Assembly: GCA_041919675.1 (NCBI GenBank)
Contig: JAYRTJ010000011.1
Span: 1-52,553, forward strand
Source: SHVO01 sp041919675
GTDB taxonomy: Bacteria; Pseudomonadota; Alphaproteobacteria; Rhodospirillales; Rhodospirillaceae
Length of the DNA: 52,553 bases
Reading direction: 5' to 3'
Part shown: positions 1-8,678 of the stretch, one piece after another
Numbering within the stretch: position 1 is the first letter of the stretch
How the letters are laid out: each line of letters starts with the position of its first letter
Position numbers and translations under genes: made by a program
The notes under the pieces: model-generated
Told to the model about the DNA's origin: nothing
The model's database searches: none
What the model saw: only the letters and a program-made list of their open reading frames with translations

Positions 1-101
1 GCTTACAGCGCGTTGCACTATTTTTCCCAATGGTTTCTTGGACATGGGGGATGGCCCTCCTACACTTGGGGCAGGTTTTCTGACCATTCCGGGAAGACAA
101 A

Positions 102-836
102 ATGTCCACTGCCAGCGAAACGCCGAAGCCCCACATCCTCATCGTCGATGATGATGCCGAGATCCGCGATCTGCTCTCGCGCTTCCTTTCCAAGCACGAC
201 TTCCGCGTCACCACGGCCAAGGACGGCCGCGAAATGCGCCAGGCGCTGCAGGACTGGTCCTTCGATCTGGTGGTCCTGGACCTGATGATGCCGGGCGAAG
301 ACGGGCTGACGCTGTGCCGCCAAGTGCGCAGCGAGTCCTCGATCCCCATCATCATGCTGACGGCGATGGGCGAGGAAGTGGACCGCATCATCGGCCTCGA
401 AGTGGGCGCCGACGATTACATGGCAAAACCCTTCAATCCGCGTGAACTGGCCGCCCGCATCAAGGCGGTGCTGCGCCGGTCCTCGAGCGGCGCCGCGGTG
501 GAAACCGACGACGACCGTCCGGCCAAGGTGGCCTTCGCCGACTTCGTGCTCGATTCCGCGACCCGGACCCTGCACCGTTCGGGTTCGGACATTGCGCTTA
601 CGGCCGGGGAATACGACCTTCTGGTCGCTTTCGTGGATCATCCGCGCCGCGTGCTGAACCGCGATCAGCTGCTCGACATGGCCCGTGGCCGGGCCGCGAT
701 CCCGTTCGACCGTTCCATCGACGTGCAAGTCGGTCGCCTTCGTCGTAAGATCGAGATGGATCCTAAGAATCCAAATCTGATCAAAACGGTTCGTGGCGGC
801 GGTTATATGTTCACCCCCGAAGTCCAGGCTTCATGA
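102..836 (+). CDS. OmpR-family response regulator
   Basis: Cytoplasmic response regulator of 244 residues. The N-terminal receiver domain (about 10-125) shows the acidic cluster DDD at 16-18, the phospho-acceptor Asp60 in VVLDLMMPGEDG and Lys109 in MAKPF. The C-terminal winged helix (about 145-240) ends with the family signature TVRGGGYMF. The ATG at 102 follows a GGGAAG-type ribosome site. Its stop overlaps the start of the downstream histidine kinase by four bases (ATGA), so the two are translationally coupled and form a cognate pair. The layout and the Asp-rich DNA-binding domain resemble alphaproteobacterial OmpR/EnvZ-type systems; the stimulus and regulon cannot be read from sequence. 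Confidence 0.93.
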   Translation: MSTASETPKPHILIVDDDAEIRDLLSRFLSKHDFRVTTAKDGREMRQALQDWSFDLVVLDLMMPGEDGLTLCRQVRSESSIPIIMLTAMGEEVDRIIGLEVGADDYMAKPFNPRELAARIKAVLRRSSSGAAVETDDDRPAKVAFADFVLDSATRTLHRSGSDIALTAGEYDLLVAFVDHPRRVLNRDQLLDMARGRAAIPFDRSIDVQVGRLRRKIEMDPKNPNLIKTVRGGGYMFTPEVQAS

Positions 837-2407
837 GATTACCGCCACTGAGCCTTCGGGCTCGGGTGTTCGCGGTCCTTTTGCTGGTGGTCGCCGGGAC
901 CAACCTGGCGGCGCTGTTCTTTTATTACGGCTTCCGTGACGAGTGGGCGGCGGTCGGCGCCGCCACGCAAGGCGCGGAACAGATCATCGTCATCCGGCGC
1001 ATGCTGGAGCGCGCGCCGACGCGTCAGGATCAGATCGAGCTTCTGCAGCGCCTGAACTCGCCGGTCATGCGCATGACCTTCAATACCCAGCCGCTGGTGA
1101 AAAACTCCGACCGCCAGCTGCCCTCGCGCATCTTCCTGCGCGCTTTGCGGCGCGAGTTTCCGCGCGACGCCGAAATCCGCGCCGACAGCCTGTTCGACGA
1201 CCGCGCCTTCGAGAACCTGCCGTTCATGGAGGCCATGGACCAGGTGACGGACATGGACCCGCATTTTCCCCTGGGCGATCCGTCGCAAGGCCAGCAGTCG
1301 GCGGACTCCCATACGATCCCTGAAGGCTTCCCGCCGCCGCCTGCGGTCAGCCCCAGCGAGGAGCGCCCGCGCGACAGCGGCGAGTTTTCGCGGCGCGCGA
1401 TTCACAGCCTGCGGTCGCTGGGCGGAACCTTGCCGGTCGCGGACGCGGTCATGTTCCGGGTGTCGGTGCGCCCGGTGAATTCGACGCGCTGGTTCAATGC
1501 GCGCGTGGTGCTCAATATCGCCGAGCCGCCGGGGCTGACGGCGTTTCCGTACTGGCTGGCGGCGGTCTCGGTATTGTTGATGGGAGTCGCGCTGTGGGGC
1601 GTCAGCCGCGCCACCGCGCCGCTGCCGGTGTTCGCTGCGGCGGCCGAGCGTTTGGGGGTCGACGTGAACGCCGAGCCCTTGAGCGAGAAGGGCCCGCCCG
1701 AAGTGCGCCGGGCGACGCGCGCCTTCAACACCATGCAGACGCGCGTGAAGCGCTACATCCAGGACCGTACGCAGATGCTGGCGGCGATCAGCCATGATCT
1801 GCGTACGCCGATCACGCGTCTTCGCCTGCGCGCCGAGTTCGTCGATGACGACCAGCAGCGCGAGAAGATGATGCACGACCTCAATGAAATGGAGGCGATG
1901 ATCGCCGAGACGCTGGTGTTCGCGCGCGACGACGCGGCGAACGAGCCGGCCTCGCATATCGACGCGGCGGCGGTGGTGGCCTCCTTGTGCAGCGATCTTA
2001 GTTTCTCGGGCCGCGAAGTGGCCTACACCGGGCCGGACAGCTTCGAGTTCCTGACGCGTCCGCTGGCCTTCAAGCGCGCCATCACGAACTTAGTCGATAA
2101 CGCGCTGAAGTACGGGAAGACGGCGCAGGTCACGATGGCGCCGACGGCGGGCGAACTGCGCATTTATGTCGATGATACCGGCCCCGGCGTGCCGCCGCAT
2201 GAAATGGACCGCGTGTTCCAGCCCTTCGTGCGCCTGGAAAGCTCGCGCTCGCGCGAGACCGGCGGGGCGGGTCTGGGTCTTACCATCGCGCGCAACGCCA
2301 TCCGCAGCATGGGCGGCGACGTGGACCTTATGAACCGTACGGAAGGCGGGCTGCGCGTGACCGTCAGCCTGCCGGTGGCGGGCGCCGAGACGCACGGCAC
2401 GGCATAA
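833..2407 (+). CDS. EnvZ-type sensor histidine kinase
   Basis: Inner-membrane sensor kinase of 524 residues, partner of the preceding OmpR-type regulator. TM1 lies at about 10-30, followed by a periplasmic segment of roughly 200 residues rich in Pro, Arg and Asp, TM2 at about 240-260 and a HAMP linker. The HisKA box AAISHDLRTPITR places the phospho-accepting His at 321. The ATPase domain shows the N box (NLVDNALKYG), the G1 box (DDTGPGVP) and the G2 box (GGAGLGLTIARN), so it looks catalytically intact. The start ATG lies inside the regulator's stop codon (ATGA). The sensed signal is unknown; the periplasmic domain has no motif I recognise. Confidence 0.92.
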   Translation: MRLPPLSLRARVFAVLLLVVAGTNLAALFFYYGFRDEWAAVGAATQGAEQIIVIRRMLERAPTRQDQIELLQRLNSPVMRMTFNTQPLVKNSDRQLPSRIFLRALRREFPRDAEIRADSLFDDRAFENLPFMEAMDQVTDMDPHFPLGDPSQGQQSADSHTIPEGFPPPPAVSPSEERPRDSGEFSRRAIHSLRSLGGTLPVADAVMFRVSVRPVNSTRWFNARVVLNIAEPPGLTAFPYWLAAVSVLLMGVALWGVSRATAPLPVFAAAAERLGVDVNAEPLSEKGPPEVRRATRAFNTMQTRVKRYIQDRTQMLAAISHDLRTPITRLRLRAEFVDDDQQREKMMHDLNEMEAMIAETLVFARDDAANEPASHIDAAAVVASLCSDLSFSGREVAYTGPDSFEFLTRPLAFKRAITNLVDNALKYGKTAQVTMAPTAGELRIYVDDTGPGVPPHEMDRVFQPFVRLESSRSRETGGAGLGLTIARNAIRSMGGDVDLMNRTEGGLRVTVSLPVAGAETHGTA

Positions 2408-2463
2408 CTACCTCTTCCTCTCCGCCGGCCCTATGATGGCCGGCGTTCCGCGAGGGGAAAGAG

Positions 2464-3261
2464 ATGATCGGCCGTTTCATCGTTGGGATTTTCATCGCCT
2501 GTGCCGTGAACGCTCCAGCCTATGCGTGGGGCGACGCGGGGCACAAAATGGTTTGTCACGTCGCATGGGACAGCCTGCAGGAGAAACAGCGCGGCGAGGT
2601 GAAGGACCTTCTCGGCGCGGCGGGCGAGGCGGCGTTCGCCGACGCGTGTACTTGGGCCAACCATCACCGCGACGCGCATCCCGAGACGAGAGACTGGCAC
2701 GTGGTCTATGTGCCGAAGGATGCGCGCAAGGTCGAGGAAACGCGCGATTGCCCCAAGACGGCGAGTTGTCTGATCCGGGAGATCGGCCGCAATCTTGCGA
2801 TCCTGAAAAGCGGCGCATCCCGGGAAGAACGGGCGACGGCGTTGAAGTTCCTGGCGCATTTTGTCGGCGATATTCACGAGCCTTTGCGCGTGGGTTTCGC
2901 GGAGGATCGCGGCGGCGAGGGCATCCCGGCGATGTTCCTGGGTAAGGCCACGACCATGCGCGCGATGTGGGACGAGGACATCCTTGCGACGGACCCTCAG
3001 GCGCTGGAATCCCTGCGCGCGACCTATCAGGCGTACACGCCGCTGGATCGCCTGTTCGTGGAATGGATCGAAACGCCGCCGGCGGAATAGGCGACCGAAA
3101 GCCTGTGGATCATGCGCACGCCCGCGACGGGTTATGTGGGCAATCCGGGCGGGCTGGTGTTCGACGAGGTCTATTTGAAGCAGAACATGCCGGTCGCGCT
3201 GGACCGCATCGCCAAGGCCGGGATGCGTCTCGGGCATGTGTTGAACGAAGCGCTGAGATAA
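2464..3261 (+). pseudogene. S1/P1-type nuclease, interrupted by in-frame TAG
   Basis: The leader and mature N-terminus AYAWGDAGHKMV match secreted S1/P1 zinc nucleases, whose N-terminal Trp is a zinc ligand. An open frame of 208 codons stops at TAG (3088-3090). The same frame then continues without a break for 56 codons to TAA at 3259 and encodes the expected family C-terminus (ATESLWIMRT, then YLKQNMPVALDRIAKAGMRL). The TAG falls where the family usually has Trp in a WAxES motif, so a single TGG to TAG change is likely. Zinc ligands are also eroded: N66 replaces Asp, R142 replaces the His of PLH, and R166 replaces the His of NLHxxWD; W22, H27, H79, H132, D136 and D170 remain. I infer a decayed or non-catalytic protein rather than an active nuclease. 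Confidence 0.8.
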
Positions 3262-3268
3262 ACGATCG

Positions 3269-3958
3269 ATGTGCGGGCGTTACAAGTTGGTGGCCCCGAC
3301 GGGGCGTGTGTTCGACGAGTTCGCGTTGGTGGGCACGCGGCTTAATCTTCAGCCGCGTTACAACATGGCGCCGACGCAAGAGTGCCCCATCGTGCGGCGC
3401 ATGCCGACGGGGCGGCAGATCACACTGATCCGCTGGGGGCTTATTCCCGGATGGTCGGCGCCGCAGCGCCCGGGCATGCCCATGGGAACAGGCCAGATCA
3501 ACGCGCGCGCCGAGACGGTGGCGGAGAAGCCGACCTTCCGCGAGGCCATGAAGCAGCGCCGCTGCTTGGTGGTCGCCGACGGGTTCTATGAATGGCAACA
3601 AAATGGGCGCGAGAAGCGCCCGATGCTGTTCGAGCGCGCCGACGGCGGGCTGATGGCCTTCGCCGGGCTCTGGGAGCGCTGGGAGAATTTGGAGACCTTC
3701 GCGATCGTCTGCACGGTCGCAAACACATTGGTCGGGACAATCCACGACCGCATGCCGGTAATCCTGGCGCAAGACCATTGGGACGCGTGGCTGGATACGG
3801 AGAAGGCCAGCGTGGCCGATGTGCTGCCGCTGCTGACGCCCTATCCGGCGGACGCGATGACCGCGCGCCCCGTGAGCCCGCGGCTCAACAAGGTCAGCGC
3901 CGAGGACGACGCCTCGCTGCTGACCCCGGAGCCCCCGGCGCAGGGCTCGTTGTTTTAG
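3269..3958 (+). CDS. SOS response-associated peptidase, YedK/HMCES family
   Basis: A 229-residue SRAP-domain protein. This family crosslinks covalently to abasic sites in single-stranded DNA through the N-terminal Cys exposed after Met removal, shielding them from error-prone processing. Visible hallmarks are Met-Cys2-Gly-Arg at the start, the YNMAPTQ segment, INARAET, the GFYEW motif with the catalytic Glu, and the active-site His in IHDRMPVIL. Length is typical of the bacterial family. It begins seven bases after the broken nuclease frame and is convergent with pyrE, separated by a perfect hairpin. No LexA box was recognised upstream. Confidence 0.93.
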   Translation: MCGRYKLVAPTGRVFDEFALVGTRLNLQPRYNMAPTQECPIVRRMPTGRQITLIRWGLIPGWSAPQRPGMPMGTGQINARAETVAEKPTFREAMKQRRCLVVADGFYEWQQNGREKRPMLFERADGGLMAFAGLWERWENLETFAIVCTVANTLVGTIHDRMPVILAQDHWDAWLDTEKASVADVLPLLTPYPADAMTARPVSPRLNKVSAEDDASLLTPEPPAQGSLF

Positions 3959-3979
3959 GTTTTCGGTTTACGTATCTCG

Positions 3980-4007
3980 GTCACCCTGGGCATTCACCCA
4001 GGGTGAC
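3980..4007. repeat. Perfect 11-bp palindrome between convergent genes
   Basis: GTCACCCTGGG (3980-3990), a 6-base loop, then CCCAGGGTGAC (3997-4007). It lies between the convergent SRAP and pyrE genes. It has no T-run on either side, so it is more likely a dispersed palindromic element of the GTCAY-headed kind also seen near 18.9, 19.5 and 22.0 kb than a simple terminator, although it could help to separate the two transcripts. Confidence 0.7.
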
Positions 4008-4037
4008 GGCCTGTGTTTTGTGTGACGACGGAGGCGC

Positions 4038-4724
4038 TTAAGCGCCTTTGCCGCCATGCGCCACCGACCAGCCGATCGGGTCTTCGAGGAATTCCTTCAC
4101 GCCGGCGATGGCCTGGGGCGAGAAGTAGTTGCCTTCCTCGGCGACCGCGATGACGTCGCGCCAGGTGGCGAGGTAGTGGAGCTTGATGCCTTCGTTCGCG
4201 AGCATTTCAATGGCGCCCGGGAAGGCGCCGTAGAAGAACACCACCAGACAGTGGTCGCACTTCGCGCCCGCGTCGCGCAGGGCCTTCACGAAACCGATCT
4301 TTGAATCGCCGCTGCTGGCGAGGTCTTCGACCAGGACGACGTTCTGGCCTTCGTGCAGTTCACCCTCGATTTGCGCCATGCGGCCGAAACCCTTCGGCTT
4401 CTTGCGCACGTACTGCATCGGCAGGCCCATCGCGTCCGAGATCCAGGCGGCGTAGGGGATGCCGGCGGTTTCGCCGCCCGCGACCGTATCGATCTTGCCC
4501 GGACCGATGGCCTCGTTGAGTTCTTCCGCCGCGAGGCGGGTGATGGTCCGGCGCGCTTCGACGAAGGAGATGACCTTGCGGCAGTCGATATAGACCGGGC
4601 TGGCCCAGCCGGCGGTGAGCTTGTAGGGCTCCTCGGGGCGGAAATTCACGGCTTTGATGTCGAGCAGGAATTTGGCGACGATCTTGCCGGCGGCGGTCTG
4701 ACGGGCATTGCGCTCTGTGGTCAT
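4038..4724 (-). CDS. pyrE: Orotate phosphoribosyltransferase
   Basis: A 228-residue enzyme that converts orotate and PRPP to orotidine 5'-monophosphate in pyrimidine synthesis. The PRPP-binding loop VVLVEDLASSGDSK carries the acidic pair and the small-residue turn typical of type I phosphoribosyltransferases. The N-terminal half has YKLTAGWASPVYIDCRK, the OPRT orotate-binding region, and the loop around YVRKKPKGFG supplies the basic residues expected from the neighbouring subunit. It is a single gene with no carbamoyl-phosphate or OMP decarboxylase neighbour. The ATG at 4724 gives the usual N-terminus. Confidence 0.95.
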   Translation of the reverse strand: MTTERNARQTAAGKIVAKFLLDIKAVNFRPEEPYKLTAGWASPVYIDCRKVISFVEARRTITRLAAEELNEAIGPGKIDTVAGGETAGIPYAAWISDAMGLPMQYVRKKPKGFGRMAQIEGELHEGQNVVLVEDLASSGDSKIGFVKALRDAGAKCDHCLVVFFYGAFPGAIEMLANEGIKLHYLATWRDVIAVAEEGNYFSPQAIAGVKEFLEDPIGWSVAHGGKGA

Positions 4725-4828
4725 GAACTGTCCTTGTTCCCCGAATTTGGAGTTTATTTAGCGGCATTGCGGGGACGGTACAACGCCCGGCAATCTGCTA
4801 TAGAAAACCCAACGGATTCGGGGATTCG

Positions 4829-5815
4829 ATGCACGGCCAACCACTGATCTGGGTTCTGACCGACGACCGCGCGGGCAATGTGGCCCAGGCCCTCGGCGTG
4901 GCTGAAGCCCTGGGCCGGGACTTCAAGACCATCCCTATCCGCTACAATCCGCTGGCGCGTCTTCCGAACGCGTTGACGGGGGCGAGCCTCATCGGGCTCG
5001 CGCCGGAAACGCGCATGATCTTTGGCCCGCCGTGGCCGGATGTGGTGATCGCCGCCGGGCGGCGCACGGGACCTATCGCACGCTGGATCAAGAAGCATGC
5101 CGCTAAGCCGGTGATCCTGGCGCAGATTATGAATCCCGGACGGCGCGGGGCCGAGGACTTCGACCTGATCGCCGTGCCGCGCCACGACTGCGAGCTTCGC
5201 ACGGGCGATGCGCCGCATGTGATGCGTATTACGGGCGCGCCGCATCGGCTGACGAACGAACGTCTCGCGAGCGCCGCCGATGCCTGGCGCGGGCGCATCA
5301 AGGCCGTGCCGAAGCCGCTGATCGCGTTGATCGTCGGCGGCGCGACCCACCGTAAGCCGTTCCCGGCGGATCTCGCGCGAACACTCGCCGCCGAGGTTTC
5401 GCGCATCGCGCAGAGAGAGGGCGGGGCCGTGCTGCTCGCGAGTTCGCGGCGTACGGGCGCGGCGGCGGAACGGGCCATGAAGGCGGCGGTGAGCGTGCCG
5501 CACCATGCGTTCTTCTGGAGTGCCGGGGGCGACAATCCCTATTTCGGCTATCTCGCGCTGGCCGATGCCATCGTTGTGACCGGTGATTCCGTGTCCATGT
5601 GCTCGGAAGCCTGTGCGACCTCGGCGCCGGTTTACATCTACGCCCCGGACGGAATGGTGGCGCCCAAACACGCGCGCCTGCACCGCCATCTCTACGACGG
5701 CGGTTTCGCACGGCCGTTCACGGGAGAATTCGAGCGCTGGACGCATCCGCCCTTGAACGCGGCCGGGGAAGTAGCGCAAAAGATCGACGATCTCATTCGC
5801 CGCCGTTTTGGATAA
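4829..5815 (+). CDS. ELM1/DUF1022 family protein
   Basis: A 328-residue protein of the family named after plant mitochondrial fission factor ELM1, common in alphaproteobacteria and with a glycosyltransferase-B-like fold. Recognisable segments are WVLTDDRAGNVAQALGVAEAL at the N-terminus, PDVVIAAGRRT, the QIMNPGR strand, LIVGGATHRKPF and the C-terminal nucleotide-sugar-like stretch VVTGDSVSMCSEACAT. It starts divergently from pyrE and ends five bases before the hydroxypyruvate-isomerase-like gene, so the two are probably co-transcribed. Bacterial function is not established; a role in envelope glycan metabolism is only suggested by the fold. Confidence 0.88.
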   Translation: MHGQPLIWVLTDDRAGNVAQALGVAEALGRDFKTIPIRYNPLARLPNALTGASLIGLAPETRMIFGPPWPDVVIAAGRRTGPIARWIKKHAAKPVILAQIMNPGRRGAEDFDLIAVPRHDCELRTGDAPHVMRITGAPHRLTNERLASAADAWRGRIKAVPKPLIALIVGGATHRKPFPADLARTLAAEVSRIAQREGGAVLLASSRRTGAAAERAMKAAVSVPHHAFFWSAGGDNPYFGYLALADAIVVTGDSVSMCSEACATSAPVYIYAPDGMVAPKHARLHRHLYDGGFARPFTGEFERWTHPPLNAAGEVAQKIDDLIRRRFG

Positions 5816-5820
5816 GAGCC

Positions 5821-6597
5821 ATGCCGCGTTTCTCCGCCAATATCTCGATGCTGTTCACCGATCTCCCGTTTGTGGAGCGGATCAAGGCTGCTGCTGACGC
5901 CGGCTTCAAGGCGGTGGAGTGCCAGCTGCCGTACCATGTCGATGCGATCGACATCGCGGACGCGTGCGGCATGGCGGGCGTGCCGCTGGTGCTGATCAAC
6001 GCGCCGCCGGGAAACTGGGAAGCGGGTGAACGCGGGCTTGCCGCGCTCCCAGGGCGTGAAGAAGAGTTCCGCGACACCATCGATATCGCGCTGGCGTTCG
6101 CGGAGACGGCGGAATGCCCGCGCATCCACGTCATGGCGGGTTGCATCTCGCAGGACGAAGACGGCGCGATGGACACCTACGAGAAGAACATCGTCTATGC
6201 CTGCGAGCGCGCGCGCAAAGAGGATGTGGAGATCGTGCTCGAGAACGTGGTGATCCCGGATTACTTCCTGGTGTTCCCGGATCAGGCCGCTGACGTGGTG
6301 CGCCGCCTCGCGCAGAAGAATTTGAAGGTGCTGTTCGACGCTTATCATGCGCAGCGCGCGCAAGGGAACCTGGCCGAGTTCCTGGAGCACAACCTCGATA
6401 TCATCGGGCATGTGCAGGTGGCCGGCGTGCCGGGCCGTCACGAGCCCGACAAGTTCAACGAAGTGAACTGGCGGTTCATCTTCGATTTCCTCGACGCCCA
6501 GGGCTATGACGGCTGGGTCGGCATGGAATACACCCCGCGCGGCGAAACGCTGCGCGGCTTGTCATGGGCCAAAGAATGGGGCTTGGGTGCGAAGTGA
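5821..6597 (+). CDS. hyi: Hydroxypyruvate isomerase-like TIM-barrel protein
   Basis: A 258-residue xylose-isomerase-like TIM barrel closely resembling Hyi, which interconverts hydroxypyruvate and tartronate semialdehyde. The N-terminus RFSANISMLFTDLPF and the segment GERGLAALPGREEEFRD are near-diagnostic. Metal and proton-transfer residues appear as Glu141 (IVLENVV), Asp173 and His176 (FDAYHAQ) and Glu236 (GMEYTP). An open frame extends well upstream, but the ATG at 5821 matches the family N-terminus and lies just after the ELM1 stop. No glyoxylate carboligase or tartronate semialdehyde reductase gene is nearby, so the substrate is not proven by context. Confidence 0.87.
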   Translation: MPRFSANISMLFTDLPFVERIKAAADAGFKAVECQLPYHVDAIDIADACGMAGVPLVLINAPPGNWEAGERGLAALPGREEEFRDTIDIALAFAETAECPRIHVMAGCISQDEDGAMDTYEKNIVYACERARKEDVEIVLENVVIPDYFLVFPDQAADVVRRLAQKNLKVLFDAYHAQRAQGNLAEFLEHNLDIIGHVQVAGVPGRHEPDKFNEVNWRFIFDFLDAQGYDGWVGMEYTPRGETLRGLSWAKEWGLGAK

Positions 6598-6608
6598 TCC
6601 TCTTATTC

Positions 6609-6712
6609 CTCCCCCTGAAAGGGAGAGGGAAGGAGGGGGTCGTTATGTCGGTTTCTATTTCAAGAAAACAGAAATCGACCCCTCCCTGACCCTCCGCTTG
6701 CACGGGAGGGAA
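6609..6712. repeat. Imperfect inverted-repeat element between convergent genes
   Basis: A purine-rich arm (GGGAGAGGGAAGGAGGGGG, about 6621-6639) and a complementary arm around 6676-6696 (CGACCCCTCCCTGACCCTCC) flank an inner dyad of TTTCT/AGAAA type. It fills the space between the convergent hyi-like and EAL-like genes. It resembles the intergenic palindromic repeats common in alphaproteobacteria and could form a long imperfect hairpin in either transcript. Confidence 0.55.
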
Positions 6713-6721
6713 TAAAGGAGT

Positions 6722-7954
6722 CTAAGCCGCTTTCTGGCGCAGCATGTGATCGATGGCGAAACCCTGGAAGGTCTCGACGCCGAGTTCGGCGCCGACGGCA
6801 ATCGCCTTTGCGCTGTCCACGCGGATCAGGATCGGCTCGATGCCGCAGCTCTTCATGTAATTGAAGGTCTTGCCGCGCTCGCGCAGAAGGTCTTCCGCGC
6901 CGGTGCGCCAGTGCACCTTGGCGTATTTCGCGCCGATGTAGTCGAGATCGACCAGACCAAGCGTCTGCGGGAAAATCTTGTCGACGCCGATATTGGCGCC
7001 CATGGCCTTGATCATGCCGCGCGCGACTTCGAATTCGTCGAAATGCTCGACGATGTCGGCCTGGCGGAATTCGAAGACCATGCGCGACAAGACATCTTTC
7101 GACGTCTGGTCCATGAAGTCCGCGAAGGCCGCCGTGAAGGTCGTGACCACGTTCACATTGAGCGAGAAGGGCATCGGGGTGACGTCGCTCATGTGCGAGA
7201 ACGAGCGCAGCACGATCTGATCGAGCACGCGCGTGAACTCGTTGAACAGCGGGCCCGAGGCGCGCATTTCAACGTCGATGAACAGCGGTTTGCGCAGCGC
7301 GTCCATGCTGACGAAATATTCATGCATTGTCGGCACGGGCATGAAGCCCGGCTTCGCGCTGGCGACCATCTGAGCGCGCATGAACGCCTTCAAGAATTTA
7401 TCGGCGCCGAAACGCTTGAAAGCGTGAAGAATGTTGTCGAGATCGTCGGGCGAAAGCGGGCGCAGTTCCTGCTTCTTGGCGTCCGGATCGGCCGCCTTCT
7501 GGGCGTCGGCGGTGTATCGCGCGACGCGCTCGGCGGCGCCGCGGAAATTCTGTTCAAGGTCATAAATCAGCGCGAAACGGGCCTGATTGATGTTGCCGAA
7601 ATTTTCGGGGCAGTGTTTCTCGACCGCGCGCAGCATGGCGATCTTGATGTCACGGAGAACTTCAAGGCTGCATGCGCCCGATGCAGGCGCGAGCACCGCG
7701 TACTCGGTCGGCGCGACCTTATAGATCTTCGCGTTGTAACGCGCGGCGACGTAGCAAAGACCGGTGACGAGCGTGGTGGTCATCTCGGGCGTCTGTTTGC
7801 CGACGGGAACGGCGCCGTTGACGTCGACGATGAAGAGCTGGGTGCCGGACATGGGCTTGTGGCGCCACTCGGACATATCCTCGACCAGCGCGCGCAGATC
7901 CTGCGGTGGGTGGATTGTCACGCGCGGAATGGGAACGACCTTGTCCAGCGTCAC
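6722..7954 (-). CDS. Degenerate EAL-domain-like protein
   Basis: A 410-residue soluble protein. The C-terminal half (about 200-405) follows the order of an EAL phosphodiesterase fold: FIDVEMR, FSLNVNVVTTF where active enzymes have a SVNLS-type strand, MVFEFRQADI where they have ELTES, and a C-terminal EPILIRVDSAKAIAVGAELG then FQGFAID resembling the last EAL strands (QGFxxG). The Glu-Ala/Val-Leu motif and the metal-binding DDFGTG loop are absent, so I infer a catalytically inactive EAL module acting in binding or scaffolding. The N-terminal ~150 residues may be a degenerate GGDEF or PAS-like region. No transmembrane segment is visible. It is a single gene, convergent with hyi. Confidence 0.65.
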   Translation of the reverse strand: MTLDKVVPIPRVTIHPPQDLRALVEDMSEWRHKPMSGTQLFIVDVNGAVPVGKQTPEMTTTLVTGLCYVAARYNAKIYKVAPTEYAVLAPASGACSLEVLRDIKIAMLRAVEKHCPENFGNINQARFALIYDLEQNFRGAAERVARYTADAQKAADPDAKKQELRPLSPDDLDNILHAFKRFGADKFLKAFMRAQMVASAKPGFMPVPTMHEYFVSMDALRKPLFIDVEMRASGPLFNEFTRVLDQIVLRSFSHMSDVTPMPFSLNVNVVTTFTAAFADFMDQTSKDVLSRMVFEFRQADIVEHFDEFEVARGMIKAMGANIGVDKIFPQTLGLVDLDYIGAKYAKVHWRTGAEDLLRERGKTFNYMKSCGIEPILIRVDSAKAIAVGAELGVETFQGFAIDHMLRQKAA

Positions 7955-8195
7955 GTAGTTAACCCCCAGGCTTTCGCGAAGTCCCGCGTTTCCAATTGAA
8001 AAGCTCTAAAACCAGAAGCGCAAAAATGCGAGGCGCTTTCTTGGATCCGCGGCAATTCGATCCAAAACCGCATGCTTCTTCTACCCGTCGTCGGATAGCG
8101 GAAACCTCAATCTATCCGTGGTTCCACATTAAAATATTCGAGCCGAATTTACTTTGGCGCGATTTGTACAGACAAAGCGTGGAGTCGCGGCGGGC

Positions 8196-8675
8196 TTAGG
8201 CGGTCGCGGCTTTGGGCAAGCCGGGCACGACGGTCACGGGGATACCGATCTTGCCCGCGTATTTTCCCGTCACCGCTTCGACGAGCGGCCCCGGTTTTTT
8301 TCCGGGCGCGGCGGAGAGGATGAGGATCGAGAGCTCGGGATGGTCTTTCACGAGCTTGAACAACTCGGCGCGGCGCGCGCCCTGGCGCACATAGGTATCG
8401 GGCGTGCGGCCGGTCTCTTGAACGATGCGTAGGGCGTGAAGGCGCACCACGTCTTCGGCTTCGCGGCGCGCTTCCTGATCGGCGAGTTCGGAGACGAACT
8501 TGAAGTGATGAAACTCGTGGTCGACCTGATAGACGTACAGCAATGCGACGCGGCCGCCGGTGTCGCGCGCGCGTTTGCAGGCATAATCGATGGCTGCGGG
8601 CAGTTCCGGCGAATCATCGACCACCACCAGGAAGAGACGGTGGTCTTCGGGTTTGCGCGCAGCGGGGCGATTCAC
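8196..8675 (-). CDS. Universal stress protein UspA family
   Basis: A 159-residue single-domain Usp protein. The N-terminal LFLVVVDDSPELPAAIDYA matches the Usp beta1-alpha1 start, and the C-terminal GKIGIPVTVVPG is the last strand. The usual ATP-binding GxxG-9-G(S/T) pattern is only partly seen (SAAPGKKPG), so nucleotide binding is uncertain. The start is GTG at 8675, three bases after the stop of the rhodanese gene, so the two form an operon. Role in stress adaptation is inferred from the family. Confidence 0.85.
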   Translation of the reverse strand: MNRPAARKPEDHRLFLVVVDDSPELPAAIDYACKRARDTGGRVALLYVYQVDHEFHHFKFVSELADQEARREAEDVVRLHALRIVQETGRTPDTYVRQGARRAELFKLVKDHPELSILILSAAPGKKPGPLVEAVTGKYAGKIGIPVTVVPGLPKAATA

Positions 8676-8678
8676 CCT

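Noticed and set aside
6746..7999. 417-codon open frame on the plus strand opposite the EAL-like gene
   Set aside because: Both strands are open because of GC bias. The minus frame has EAL-type segments and sensible composition; the plus frame is Arg/His-rich without motifs.
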